From an uncultured Alistipes sp. (GTDB taxonomy: Bacteria; Bacteroidota; Bacteroidia; Bacteroidales; Rikenellaceae): 64,000 bases of DNA. The notes under the pieces were generated by a model. It saw only the letters and a program-made list of their open reading frames with translations. It searched no databases and had not been told where the DNA came from. The stretch spans positions 5,448 through 69,447 of the forward strand of contig NZ_CASFQD010000002.1 of the NCBI RefSeq assembly GCF_949296715.1. The letters are read 5' to 3'. A program made the position numbers and the translations under genes. How positions within the stretch are numbered: position 1 is the stretch's first letter; every line of letters begins with the position of its first letter. Shown here one piece after another: positions 56,089 through 64,000 of this stretch.

Positions 56089-56961
56089 TCATCCGTTGTT
56101 TTTCTTCAGACGCATCAGGCAGTAGAGCATCGACTCCCTCCACTGGGGAATCTCGATGCCGAATGTGCGGCGCACCTTGCTCTTGTCGAGCAGCGAGTAG
56201 GCCGGGCGCAGGGCCCGCGTGGGGTAGTCGGCCGTGCGGCAGGGCTCGATGCGGCACGTGTCGCGGCCTGCGGCGCGGGCGATCTCGACGGCAAAGTCGT
56301 ACCACGAGCAGGCCCCCTCGTCGGTGAAGTGGTAGATGCCCTCGCGGCCGGCGTAGTAGCCCCCCTCGATGATTGAGAAGAGCGCCATGGCAAGGTCCCC
56401 GGCGTAGGTCGGTGTACCGATCTGGTCCGTGACGACGTTGATGTGCTCCTTCTCGGCCGTGAGCCGCAGCATGGTCTTCAGGAAGTTGCCGCCGAACTCC
56501 GAGTAGAGCCACGCCGTGCGGAAGATGAGGGCGCGGCAGTCCGCCGCGGCGATCTCCTCCTCGCCGGCGAGTTTCGTGCGGCCGTAGGCGTTCAGCGGCC
56601 CCGGCGCAGCCTCTTCCGTATAGGGGGTCGAGGCGTGCCCGTCGAAGACGTAGTCGGTCGAGATGTGGATCAGCGTCGCACCGGTCGCGGCGGCGGCCTG
56701 CGCCAGGTGGCGCACCGCCAGGCGGTTCAGCCGGTCGGCGGCCTCCTCGTCGGCTTCGGCCCGCTCGACGTTGGTATAGGCCGCGCAGTTGATGACGACG
56801 TCGTAGCGGTGCTCTCCGAACTGCCGCCGGACGGCGTCGGCATCGGTGATGTCCAGCTCGGCGACGTCGGTGAAGGTGTAGCGGTTGGACCCGGCGGCCC
56901 CGAGGCGGCGCAGCGAGCGGCCCAGCTGGCCGTCGGCGCCCGTAACCAGAATTTCAGGCAT
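56089..56961 (-). CDS. rmlD: dTDP-4-dehydrorhamnose reductase
   Basis: A 290-residue NADPH enzyme, last step of dTDP-L-rhamnose synthesis. VTGADGQLGRSLR is at the start, VINCAAYTNVERAE and IHISTDYVFDG follow, and YGRTKLAGE carries the Tyr/Lys pair. It overlaps rmlC by 8 nt and lies 1 nt from rmlB. Confidence 0.96.
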   Translation of the reverse strand: MPEILVTGADGQLGRSLRRLGAAGSNRYTFTDVAELDITDADAVRRQFGEHRYDVVINCAAYTNVERAEADEEAADRLNRLAVRHLAQAAAATGATLIHISTDYVFDGHASTPYTEEAAPGPLNAYGRTKLAGEEEIAAADCRALIFRTAWLYSEFGGNFLKTMLRLTAEKEHINVVTDQIGTPTYAGDLAMALFSIIEGGYYAGREGIYHFTDEGACSWYDFAVEIARAAGRDTCRIEPCRTADYPTRALRPAYSLLDKSKVRRTFGIEIPQWRESMLYCLMRLKKNNG

Positions 56962-57526
56962 AATAGTCGATGTTATAGTCGAACAGCTCCGCGGCTTCGC
57001 GCAGGGTCGGGTGGTGCAGGTCCTTCTCCGAGAGGATCACCTCGCCGGGTGCCAGGCGCCAGTCGATGCCGAGCGCGGGATCGTCCCACGCAATGGCCCC
57101 CTCGGCGTGCGGAGCGTAAGGGTTGTCGCATTTGTACTGGAACAGCGCCTCGTCGCTCAACACGGCGAATCCGTGGGCGAAGCCGCGCGGGATGAATAGC
57201 TGGCGGCGGTTCGTGTCGGAGAGCTCCGTGGCGACGTGGCGCCCGAAGGTGGGCGACCCGCGCCGGATGTCGACTGCGACGTCCAGCACGCGGCCCCGCA
57301 CGACGCGCACGAGTTTCGACTGTGCGTCGCGCCCCCGCTGGAAGTGGAGCCCGCGGACGACGCCGCGGCGCGACAGCGACTCGTTGTCCTGTACGAAGCG
57401 CACGGGGCGCACCTTCGCGTCGAACTCCCGTTGCGAATAACTCTCGAAAAAGTAGCCGCGCGCGTCGCCGAACACCTCCGGCTCGATCAGCACGACCCCC
57501 TCTATGTCGGTTTGCAGCACCCTCAT
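56954..57526 (-). CDS. rmlC: dTDP-4-dehydrorhamnose 3,5-epimerase
   Basis: A 190-residue cupin epimerase, step 3 of dTDP-L-rhamnose synthesis. The FFESYSQREF start, the catalytic His in VRGLHFQ (about 60-66), and the FIPRGFAHGFAVLSDEA segment (about 116-132) are present. The ATG overlaps the rmlA stop (57523-57526), marking tight translational coupling. Confidence 0.97.
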   Translation of the reverse strand: MRVLQTDIEGVVLIEPEVFGDARGYFFESYSQREFDAKVRPVRFVQDNESLSRRGVVRGLHFQRGRDAQSKLVRVVRGRVLDVAVDIRRGSPTFGRHVATELSDTNRRQLFIPRGFAHGFAVLSDEALFQYKCDNPYAPHAEGAIAWDDPALGIDWRLAPGEVILSEKDLHHPTLREAAELFDYNIDYYA

Positions 57527-58407
57527 CGCGTCGTCTCCTCCAGCACCTTGAGCAGGTATTGTCCGTATTGGTTCTTGCGCATCGGCTCGGCAATCTCGCG
57601 CAGCCGTTCGGCCGTGATCCATCCCTCGCGGTAGGCGATGTCCTCCAGACAGGCGATCTTCAGCCCCTGCCGCTTCTCGATCACCTCCACGAAGATCGAG
57701 GCCTCGGCCAGCGACTCGTGCGTCCCGGTGTCGAGCCACGCGAAGCCCCGCGGCATGGGCTGCACGTGCAGACGCCCGGCCTTCAGGAACTCCTGGTTGA
57801 TGCTCGTGATCTCCAGCTCGCCGCGTGCCGACGGCCGGATGCGTGCTGCGATATCCACCACCTCCGCCGGGTAGAAGTAGAGCCCCACGACGGCATAGTC
57901 GGATTTCGGTTCGGCAGGCTTCTCCTCGATCGAGAGACAGCGCCCCGCGGCGTCGAACACCGCAACGCCGTAGCGGCGCGGGTCGTCGACCCGGTAGCCG
58001 AAGACCGTGGCGCGCTGCTCCTGCTCCGTGCGGCGCACGGCCTCGCGCAGCATGCCCGTGAGACCCGAGCCGTGGAAGATGTTGTCACCGAGCACCAGAC
58101 ATGCCGAATCTCCGGCGAGGAACTCGCGGCCGATCAGGAAGGCCTGCGCCAATCCGTCGGGCGAAGGCTGCTCGGCGTAGGCGAAACGCACGCCGAAGTC
58201 CGAGCCGTCGCCCAGCAGGCGCCGGAAGGCCGGCAGGTCCTCGGGGGTCGAGATGACGAGGATGTCGCGGATGCCCGCAAGCATCAGCACCGAGATGGGG
58301 TAGTAGACCATCGGCTTGTCGTAGATGGGCAGCAGCTGCTTGCTCACCCCCTTGGTGATGGGGTAGAGGCGCGTGCCCGTACCCCCAGCCAGAACGATTC
58401 CTTTCAT
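57523..58407 (-). CDS. rmlA: glucose-1-phosphate thymidylyltransferase
   Basis: A 294-residue enzyme, first step of dTDP-L-rhamnose synthesis, using dTTP and glucose 1-phosphate. The nucleotide loop GGTGTRLYP is at 8-16, the conserved KQLLPIYDKPM and LGDNIFHG follow, and EEKPAEPKS is the sugar-binding segment. First gene of the operon rmlA-rmlC-rmlD-rmlB plus an NTP_transf_5-like gene. Confidence 0.97.
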   Translation of the reverse strand: MKGIVLAGGTGTRLYPITKGVSKQLLPIYDKPMVYYPISVLMLAGIRDILVISTPEDLPAFRRLLGDGSDFGVRFAYAEQPSPDGLAQAFLIGREFLAGDSACLVLGDNIFHGSGLTGMLREAVRRTEQEQRATVFGYRVDDPRRYGVAVFDAAGRCLSIEEKPAEPKSDYAVVGLYFYPAEVVDIAARIRPSARGELEITSINQEFLKAGRLHVQPMPRGFAWLDTGTHESLAEASIFVEVIEKRQGLKIACLEDIAYREGWITAERLREIAEPMRKNQYGQYLLKVLEETTR

Positions 58408-58439
58408 GCGTTGACTTGCTTTGGCGGTTCAAATTCGAC

Positions 58440-58447
58440 CAAAGGTA
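58440..58447 (-). promoter_or_regulatory. -7 box (TACCTTTG, minus strand) of the rml operon
   Basis: CAAAGGTA reads TACCTTTG on the minus strand, 32 nt before the rmlA ATG. Confidence 0.7.
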
Positions 58448-58649
58448 CGTTTTTTTTGCGGAATAACGTCGCTTGTGTCCCGATTTTTGTGCGCGGCGTT
58501 CTTCGTCTGAAACCCCGGTTTGCGGAAAATCATGCATACTAACTTGTAACGCCGTGCCATTCAGTCCATTGGGGTTCTGCAAGGCGGAAAATATTGGATA
58601 TGTGTGTGATTTTGAGGTTCGAAAAGTTGCATGAATGAGACTTTTATTA
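58448..58649. other. intergenic stretch between divergent polysaccharide operons
   Basis: No gene is seen here. I looked for long inverted repeats that would flank an invertible promoter and found none. Composition turns more AT-rich towards the UpxY-side promoter. Confidence 0.45.
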
Positions 58650-58657
58650 TATTTTTG
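58650..58657 (+). promoter_or_regulatory. promoter of the UpxY-led polysaccharide operon (TATTTTTG with TTGC at 58627-58630)
   Basis: TATTTTTG fits TAnnTTTG, and TTGC about 19 nt upstream fits the -33 element. The leader is about 180 nt and contains the small hairpin GTATC/GATAC at 58780-58794, a size usual for operons controlled by UpxY antitermination. Confidence 0.6.
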
Positions 58658-58843
58658 CTATCGGTTTCAAAAGGCTGTCTTTGTGTAAAAGGCGGACTTT
58701 CGTGCCGGAGCGTGCGGCGTGTCGCGCATGTCGTACCGAGCGGCGGAAACCGGAGTGATCACTGGCGCAAATGCCGGTGGTATCCCTGAGATACGCCCTT
58801 GTCGGAACGGGAAATCGCAGTTGCAAAGAGTTGGTTTTCAGCT

Positions 58844-59392
58844 ATGGATAACGATCGTACATGCTGGTTTGCCGTGAGGACGATGTATCGCAACGACCTT
58901 AACGTCGGGCGCTATCTCGAAGCACGGGGTGCGGAAGTATTCATTCCGATGCATTATGTCGATGTGAAGCGTGGCGGTGTGGTGAGGCGTATGTTGGAAC
59001 CTGTCGTCCGCAACATCGTTTTTGTACGTACCTGCCGGTCGCTGCTCGACCGGGCAAAGGAGGAGCTGGAATCCAAATGGGCGATCCGGCTCTTCATGAA
59101 CCGCGAAACCCATGAACCGATCGTCATCCCCGAAGAGCAGATGCGCAACTTCATCGCCGTGGCGGGAACATACGACGATCAGCTGCTCTTCCTCGGCATC
59201 GGGGAGGTCGACTACAAGGTCGGAGAACGGGTGCGGATCATTGCCGGGCCTTTTCGGGGTGCATATGGGCGGCTGCTGCGCGTCAAGGGGCACAAGCGGG
59301 TGGTCGTCGAGGTGGAGAGTATCATGGCCGTGGCCACGACCTATATGCCCACGCAGATGATCGAGAAGATCGATGATGATGCCGGGCGGTAG
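58844..59392 (+). CDS. UpxY-family transcription antiterminator (NusG paralogue)
   Basis: A 182-residue NusG-like protein. The NGN domain (about 6-105) starts CWFAVRTMYRNDLNVGRYLE and includes VFIPMHYVDVKRGG and RNIVFVRTCRS; the KOW domain (about 118-160) has YKVGERVRIIAGPFRGAYGRLLRVKG. In Bacteroides, UpxY proteins bind RNA polymerase at the leader of their own capsule operon and allow full-length transcription. It is the first gene of the plus-strand polysaccharide operon. The ATG at 58844 was preferred over an upstream TTG. Confidence 0.9.
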   Translation: MDNDRTCWFAVRTMYRNDLNVGRYLEARGAEVFIPMHYVDVKRGGVVRRMLEPVVRNIVFVRTCRSLLDRAKEELESKWAIRLFMNRETHEPIVIPEEQMRNFIAVAGTYDDQLLFLGIGEVDYKVGERVRIIAGPFRGAYGRLLRVKGHKRVVVEVESIMAVATTYMPTQMIEKIDDDAGR

Positions 59393-59501
59393 TTCCGGGG
59401 AAAATCGCCGCATGAGAGTTTCCGAATGCCTCTGAATATCGGAATTTAACAGATTGACAATACAGAAAGTAGGTATACCCATTCCCATCATTAACTTAAT
59501 T

Positions 59502-61451
59502 ATGTACCGTATTGTAGAAAAATTACATTTGGATCGTTATTTGAGTTCGCGATTGATTCTGCTCATCGATACAACGGTGTCTGTCGTATCGACCCTGCTG
59601 GCTTATCTGCTGGTGCGGAGCCTCTTCCCGAACTACATGGTCTATACGCTGAAATACGGCGTATTGCTTTTGATCGGATCGGTCCTCTTCAGTGTGGTGT
59701 CGTTCTATCTGTTCGGAACGCAGCGCACGATCATCCGTCACACGACACTGCGCGAGATATGGAAACTGGTTGCAGCCGTGGGGCTTAAGGACGTCCTGCT
59801 GTTCCTTTATGTGCTGCTGGTCCTTCCGCGCGATCCTCACTCCGGCCTTTCCGCTGCGGCGCTGGGTTTCATGCTCGACATCCTGCTCACGCTCTTCCTG
59901 CTGTTGTCGATGCGCCTGCTGATGATCGTGCTCTATGACCTCATCAAACTGAAGACGATTCGACGCGAAAACAGCAAGCGTGTGCTGATCTACGGCACGG
60001 GCGACAAATCCGTGGCGTTGGTTACGCGCCTGCAGAATTCGCCGCATTACCGGGTCGCAGGTTTCCTGACCTATGGCAAGCGCCTGAAAAACCATATCAT
60101 CGCCGAGTGTCCGGTCTATTATTTCGAAACGAATGACAACGTCAAGTATCTCCGGGACCGGTATGACATCGATGCGGTGCTCTTCTCGACGAACGATGAT
60201 GCCCAGGCTGAACAGGAGCGCCTGATCCGCTATTGTACGGAAGACGGGCTCAAGGTGCTGATCTCGCCGACCATCGACGAGGTGGTCGACGGCAAACTGG
60301 AGAAGCAGACGATCCGCGAGATCAAGATCGAGGACCTGCTCGGTCGCGAGGAGATCAAAATCTCGATGGCCGAGATCATCGCGAATTTCCGCGGCAAGAC
60401 GATTATGGTGACGGGTGCCGCGGGTTCGATCGGTTCGGAGTTGTGCCGCCAGCTGGCGACATTCGGTGTCAAGCAGTTGATTCTCTTCGACAACTCCGAA
60501 ACACCGATGCACAATATCCGCCTGGAGTTGGAGGAGCGTTTCCCCGACCTGAAATTCACGCCCGTGATCGGCGATGTGCGGATGATTCCGCGTCTGGATT
60601 TCGCATTCCGCACCTACCGTCCGCAGGTGGTCTTCCACGCCGCTGCCTACAAGCACGTGCCGCTCATGGAGGAGAATCCCTGCGAAGCCGTGTTGGCCAA
60701 TGTCGCCGGATCGCGCAACGTGGCCGACAAGTGTATCGAGTACGATGTGGAGAAGATGGTCATGATCTCGACCGACAAGGCGGTGAACCCGACCAACATC
60801 ATGGGCTGTACGAAGCGTCTGGCCGAGATTTATGTCCAGTCGCTGGGCCTGGCCATCGAGCAGGGCAGAAAATCGGGCAAGACGAAGTTCGTGACGACGC
60901 GTTTCGGCAATGTGCTCGGATCGAACGGGTCGGTCATTCCGCGCTTCCGCGAGCAGATCGCCAACGGCGGTCCCGTGACGGTTACGCATCCCGACATTAC
61001 GCGTTTCTTCATGACAATCCCGGAGGCGTGCCGTCTGGTGATGGAGGCCGCGACGATGGCTACCGGAACGCAGATTTTCGTCTTCGACATGGGCAAGTCG
61101 GTGAAGATCGCCCATCTGGCCAAGCGCATGATCGAGTTGGCGGGTCTTGAGGTGGACAAGGATATCAAGATCGAATATACGGGACTGCGTCCGGGCGAGA
61201 AACTCTACGAGGAGGTGCTTTCGAATACGGAGAATACGCTTCCGACGTCGCATGACCGGATTCGCATCGCAAAGGTTCGCCAATACGATTACGAGGAGGC
61301 CCGCCAGGCCGCCGACGAACTCGAGACGCTGTCGCGTGCCGTCGAGATTCCCGACATGGTCCGTCTGATGAAGCGGACCGTTCCCGAGTTCAAGTCCAAG
61401 AACTCGCGGTTTGAGGTGTATGACAAGGAGATTGAGGCTGCGTCCAAATAA
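59502..61451 (+). CDS. nucleoside-diphosphate-sugar 4,6-dehydratase, CapD/FlaA1-like with membrane part
   Basis: A 649-residue membrane-bound enzyme. Four or five transmembrane helices (about 17-40, 48-70, 92-108, 116-146) are followed by a Rossmann-like domain (about 160-290, RVLIYGTGDKS) and the catalytic SDR domain with TGAAGSIGSE at 304-313, HAAAYKHVPLMEENP, and MISTDKAVNPTNIMGCTK (about 423-440), as in PglF/CapD-type dehydratases acting on UDP-GlcNAc. It would feed a deoxyamino-sugar into the polysaccharide. It follows the upxY-like gene by 109 nt. Confidence 0.93.
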   Translation: MYRIVEKLHLDRYLSSRLILLIDTTVSVVSTLLAYLLVRSLFPNYMVYTLKYGVLLLIGSVLFSVVSFYLFGTQRTIIRHTTLREIWKLVAAVGLKDVLLFLYVLLVLPRDPHSGLSAAALGFMLDILLTLFLLLSMRLLMIVLYDLIKLKTIRRENSKRVLIYGTGDKSVALVTRLQNSPHYRVAGFLTYGKRLKNHIIAECPVYYFETNDNVKYLRDRYDIDAVLFSTNDDAQAEQERLIRYCTEDGLKVLISPTIDEVVDGKLEKQTIREIKIEDLLGREEIKISMAEIIANFRGKTIMVTGAAGSIGSELCRQLATFGVKQLILFDNSETPMHNIRLELEERFPDLKFTPVIGDVRMIPRLDFAFRTYRPQVVFHAAAYKHVPLMEENPCEAVLANVAGSRNVADKCIEYDVEKMVMISTDKAVNPTNIMGCTKRLAEIYVQSLGLAIEQGRKSGKTKFVTTRFGNVLGSNGSVIPRFREQIANGGPVTVTHPDITRFFMTIPEACRLVMEAATMATGTQIFVFDMGKSVKIAHLAKRMIELAGLEVDKDIKIEYTGLRPGEKLYEEVLSNTENTLPTSHDRIRIAKVRQYDYEEARQAADELETLSRAVEIPDMVRLMKRTVPEFKSKNSRFEVYDKEIEAASK

Positions 61452-61460
61452 TTGATGATT

Positions 61461-62609
61461 ATGGCGGACACGTTTACGTATCATTTGTTTTCTCCGTATC
61501 GTATCTGTCCTGTCGGCGCTCATGTGGATCATCAGCATGGGCTGGTGACCGGATTTGCTTTGGACAAGGGTGTTGATCTCTGGTTCGATATTACGGATGA
61601 CGGATCGGTTGACCTGCGGAGCGAATCTTTCGAAGGAGAGGTCCGGTTCAATCTTACGGAACCGTCGCTTGTCCGGCAGGGAAACTGGGGCGATTATGCC
61701 CGCGGTGCCAAGTATGCTTTGCGAAAGCGGTTCGAACTGCATCGCGGTATACGGGGTATGCTCAAAGGTTCGTTGCCTGTCGGTGGCCTCTCTTCGAGTG
61801 CGGCGGTATTGATTGCCTATGTGATGGCCTTTGCCAGGGCGAACGATATTTCGCTGACCAAAATGGAGGTGGCCAAGATCGCATCGGAGGCCGAGCGGGA
61901 ATATATCGGGTTGAACAACGGCTTGTTGGATCAGGCATGCATTGCCCTGGGACGCAAGAATGAGTTGTTGATGCTCGATTGCGATACCAATGACTATCGG
62001 TTGATCCCGCGCAATCCGCAGATGCCCGATTTCCGGTTGGCGATCTTCTTTTCGGGCTTGACGCGTTCGCTGGTCAACAGCGATTACAACCTGCGCGTAG
62101 GGGAGTGCAAGACGGCTGCGTGGAACATGCTGGCGTATGCGAACATGCCTTTGAAGAGTTTTGACAAAACTTTTTTACGGGATATTCCCCGGGAGTTGTA
62201 CGATGCGACCAGAGAGCGGATGCCGGCCCGCTTTGCACGTCGGGCAGAACACTTCTATTCGGAGTACAAGCGGGTTCGTCAGGCCGTGACCGCATGGGAA
62301 ACGGGTGACCTGGAGTGGTTCGGACGTCTCTCGTTCGAGAGTTGCGAATCCTCGATTCATAATTATGAGTGCGGCTCTCCGGAGTTGATCTCCATCTACA
62401 ATGCCATGCGCACGACAAAGGGTATTTACGGCGGACGTTTCTCCGGAGCCGGATTCAAGGGCGCTTGTATCGCTTTGGTTGATCCGCTGCAGGAGGAGCA
62501 GATACGTGCCCAGGTAACGGAAAAATATCTTGCGGAATTCCCGCAGTATAAAAAGACATTCGAGGTCTTCTTCTGTATGTCGGAAGACGGTGCCCGATTT
62601 ATTGAATAG
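61461..62609 (+). CDS. GHMP-family sugar kinase, galactokinase-like
   Basis: A 382-residue kinase. The N-terminal galactokinase-type signature reads CPVGAHVDHQHG (about 16-27), the ATP-binding loop is LPVGGLSSSAA (about 104-114), and GRFSGAGFKGACIALV (about 327-342) is motif 3. The sugar is likely a hexose or uronic acid that is phosphorylated at C1. The paired nucleotidyltransferase 11 nt downstream would then make the NDP-sugar. Alternative starts lie 6 and 9 nt upstream. Confidence 0.88.
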   Translation: MADTFTYHLFSPYRICPVGAHVDHQHGLVTGFALDKGVDLWFDITDDGSVDLRSESFEGEVRFNLTEPSLVRQGNWGDYARGAKYALRKRFELHRGIRGMLKGSLPVGGLSSSAAVLIAYVMAFARANDISLTKMEVAKIASEAEREYIGLNNGLLDQACIALGRKNELLMLDCDTNDYRLIPRNPQMPDFRLAIFFSGLTRSLVNSDYNLRVGECKTAAWNMLAYANMPLKSFDKTFLRDIPRELYDATRERMPARFARRAEHFYSEYKRVRQAVTAWETGDLEWFGRLSFESCESSIHNYECGSPELISIYNAMRTTKGIYGGRFSGAGFKGACIALVDPLQEEQIRAQVTEKYLAEFPQYKKTFEVFFCMSEDGARFIE

Positions 62610-62620
62610 GCTGTTTGAAT

Positions 62621-63367
62621 ATGAAAAACATCATACTTGCCGCAGGTTACGCTACCCGGTTGTATCCCATTACGGAGAATTTTCCGAAGCCTCTGTTGGA
62701 GATAGGAGGCTCGACAATTCTCGACCGGATGTTGCGAGATATCGATACGATCGAAGGCATTGACGAACACATCGTCGTTACAAATCATAAGTTCATCGCC
62801 ATTTTTGAACGCTGGGCGGAGGAGGCCCGGAAAAGGTATCGGCATCCCGTGACGCTCATTGACGACGGGTCGCTAACCAACGAAACCCGGATCGGGGCTG
62901 TGAAGGACCTGATTCTGGCTTTGGACAGCTGCGAGGTGGAGGATGATGTGCTGGTCGCTGCGGCGGACAACGTGCTTGATTTCTCGTTCCGCGGATTCGT
63001 GGAATATTTCCGGGAGAAAGGGACAAGTTTGATTATGTGTCACAACGAGCCGGATATTGCAGCGTTGCGCAAGACGGGAGTGGTCTGTCTGGATGCAGAC
63101 AACAAGGTGTTGTTGATGGAGGAAAAGCCGCAGGAGCCCAAGAGTCATTGGGCCGTACCTCCTTTTTATATATATCGCCGGGTGGATTTGCCGCTGATTC
63201 GGCAAGCCATAGCGGACGGTTGTAAATACGATGCGCCGGGAAACTTGGCACATTACCTCACGACGCGTACCGTGTTGCACGCCTGGCCGATGACCGGGCA
63301 CCGTTACGATATCGGAGACGTGAAGTCTTATGAAAAGATTAAGAAACAGTTTGCTGAAAATCAATAA
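62621..63367 (+). CDS. sugar-phosphate nucleotidyltransferase
   Basis: A 248-residue NTP-transferase. The loop reads LAAGYATRLYP (6-16), with GYATR where GxGTR is usual, then NFPKPLLEIGG. Acidic metal ligands fit AAADNVLDFSF (about 108-118) and the sugar-binding MEEKPQEPKSH is at about 166-176. With the GHMP kinase 11 nt upstream it forms a kinase-pyrophosphorylase pair that would activate a sugar taken up or recycled. Nucleotide and sugar are not determined. Confidence 0.88.
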   Translation: MKNIILAAGYATRLYPITENFPKPLLEIGGSTILDRMLRDIDTIEGIDEHIVVTNHKFIAIFERWAEEARKRYRHPVTLIDDGSLTNETRIGAVKDLILALDSCEVEDDVLVAAADNVLDFSFRGFVEYFREKGTSLIMCHNEPDIAALRKTGVVCLDADNKVLLMEEKPQEPKSHWAVPPFYIYRRVDLPLIRQAIADGCKYDAPGNLAHYLTTRTVLHAWPMTGHRYDIGDVKSYEKIKKQFAENQ

Positions 63368-63376
63368 ATATACTAT

Positions 63377-64000
63377 ATGAAAATAGCAGTTGCCGGAACC
63401 GGTTATGTAGGTCTGTCCATCGCCACACTGTTGGCTCAACATCATGAAGTGGTGGCCGTGGATGTGATTCCTGAAAAAGTTGATTTGATAAACCGTCGTC
63501 AGTCGCCCATTCAAGACGAATACATCGAAAAATATTTAGCTGAAAAACCGCTGAATCTCACTGCAACATTGGATGGAGCAGCTGCTTATCGCGGTGCGGA
63601 GTATGTGGTTATTGCTGCGCCGACAAACTATGATCCGGTAAAGAACTATTTTGATACAAGCCATGTGGAGGAGGTGATCGACTTGGTACTGTCGGTCAAT
63701 CCCGAAGCCGTGATGGTCATCAAATCGACGATTCCGGTGGGGTATTGTCGTTCTCTATATATAAAGTACTATCGTCAGGGGATAAAACGGTTCAATCTGC
63801 TGTTTGCTCCGGAGTTCCTTCGTGAGAGCAAGGCCTTGTATGACAATCTTTACCCGAGTCGGATCATCGTCGGTTATCCGAAAATTATCGACAACGAGCA
63901 GTTCCGGGAGGAGAACGAGGCCATTCAGGCCATTGCCGATATCCCGTTTCTGGAGCAGGCGGCACATCGTTTTGCCGATCTGCTGAAAGAGGGTGCCATC
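63377..64000 (+). CDS. UDP-glucose 6-dehydrogenase (nucleotide-sugar dehydrogenase), 5' part
   Basis: The first 208 residues are present and the frame is still open at the window end; full-length relatives are about 390-440 residues. The NAD loop is AVAGTGYVGLSIA (4-16), AAPTNYD (about 83-89) and KSTIPVGY (about 116-123) follow, then FAPEFLRESKALYDNL. It would oxidise UDP-glucose (or a related NDP-sugar) to the uronate for the polysaccharide. It lies 9 nt after the nucleotidyltransferase. Confidence 0.93.
   Translation, partial: MKIAVAGTGYVGLSIATLLAQHHEVVAVDVIPEKVDLINRRQSPIQDEYIEKYLAEKPLNLTATLDGAAAYRGAEYVVIAAPTNYDPVKNYFDTSHVEEVIDLVLSVNPEAVMVIKSTIPVGYCRSLYIKYYRQGIKRFNLLFAPEFLRESKALYDNLYPSRIIVGYPKIIDNEQFREENEAIQAIADIPFLEQAAHRFADLLKEGAI

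Noticed and set aside
58408..58843. Invertible (phase-variable) capsule promoter before the UpxY-like gene
   Set aside because: Inverted repeats flanking the promoter were looked for and not found by eye; no invertase gene is adjacent.

Overview
The window comes from a high-GC member of the Bacteroidota, most likely Bacteroidales and plausibly an Alistipes-like gut commensal. This rests on promoters of the Bacteroidota type (-7 box TAnnTTTG, usually TATCTTTG, found ahead of most operons), on Bacteroidota-restricted families (DUF4199, DUF4293, DUF2795, DUF4251, DUF1573, extended NusB, UpxY-type NusG paralogue, rSAM/lipoprotein pair) and on the lack of clear Shine-Dalgarno sequences. The genus is inferred and not proven by the sequence.

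Positions 1-12.4 kb hold mainly housekeeping genes: the tail of an outer-membrane barrel, MltG, a threonylcarbamoyl-AMP synthase operon with a DPM1-like glycosyltransferase and two small membrane proteins, an M16 zinc protease behind a YozG/DUF2975 regulator pair, a phosphofructokinase carrying pyrophosphate-type residues, a cold-shock protein, and a lipoprotein/radical-SAM pair. Two tRNA-Pro genes follow (12.7-12.9 kb).

Positions 13-16.6 kb are the most notable part. It is a four-gene minus-strand operon of a steroid 5-alpha-reductase homologue, an Old-Yellow-Enzyme flavin reductase, a short-chain dehydrogenase and a HAD phosphatase. Together these look like a steroid or bile-acid A-ring reduction and 3-hydroxysteroid dehydrogenase module. 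A second dehydrogenase resembling the operon's one (40.1 kb) and a bile-acid:sodium-symporter-family protein (37.9 kb) lie elsewhere in the window.

Positions 16.9-30 kb carry glutamate decarboxylase, an SPFH protein locus, a thioesterase, NhaD, tRNA-Gln, a periplasmic glycosidase, a TSCPD protein, a probable small RNA, the nusB-DUF1573-yajC operon, a YhiN flavoprotein, a decayed methyltransferase and a cobalamin adenosyltransferase. Positions 30-32.6 kb are accessory: an AT-rich GIY-YIG nuclease and an ECF sigma factor with a membrane partner. Positions 32.8-53.6 kb return to core functions: a solute symporter coupled to a large amidase/golvesin protein, YqeY, Ogt, PepD, IspF, UvrA, a nitrilase, CvfB, MscL, an ion-channel-like protein, tRNA-Met and YbaK, interrupted by a small AT-rich patch at 43.7-44.8 kb.

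Positions 53.9-64 kb are a surface-polysaccharide locus. A minus-strand operon rmlA-rmlC-rmlD-rmlB plus a nucleotidyltransferase-like gene makes dTDP-L-rhamnose. It diverges from a plus-strand operon that starts with an UpxY-type antiterminator and continues with a nucleoside-diphosphate-sugar dehydratase, a GHMP kinase, a sugar nucleotidyltransferase and a UDP-glucose dehydrogenase cut by the window end.
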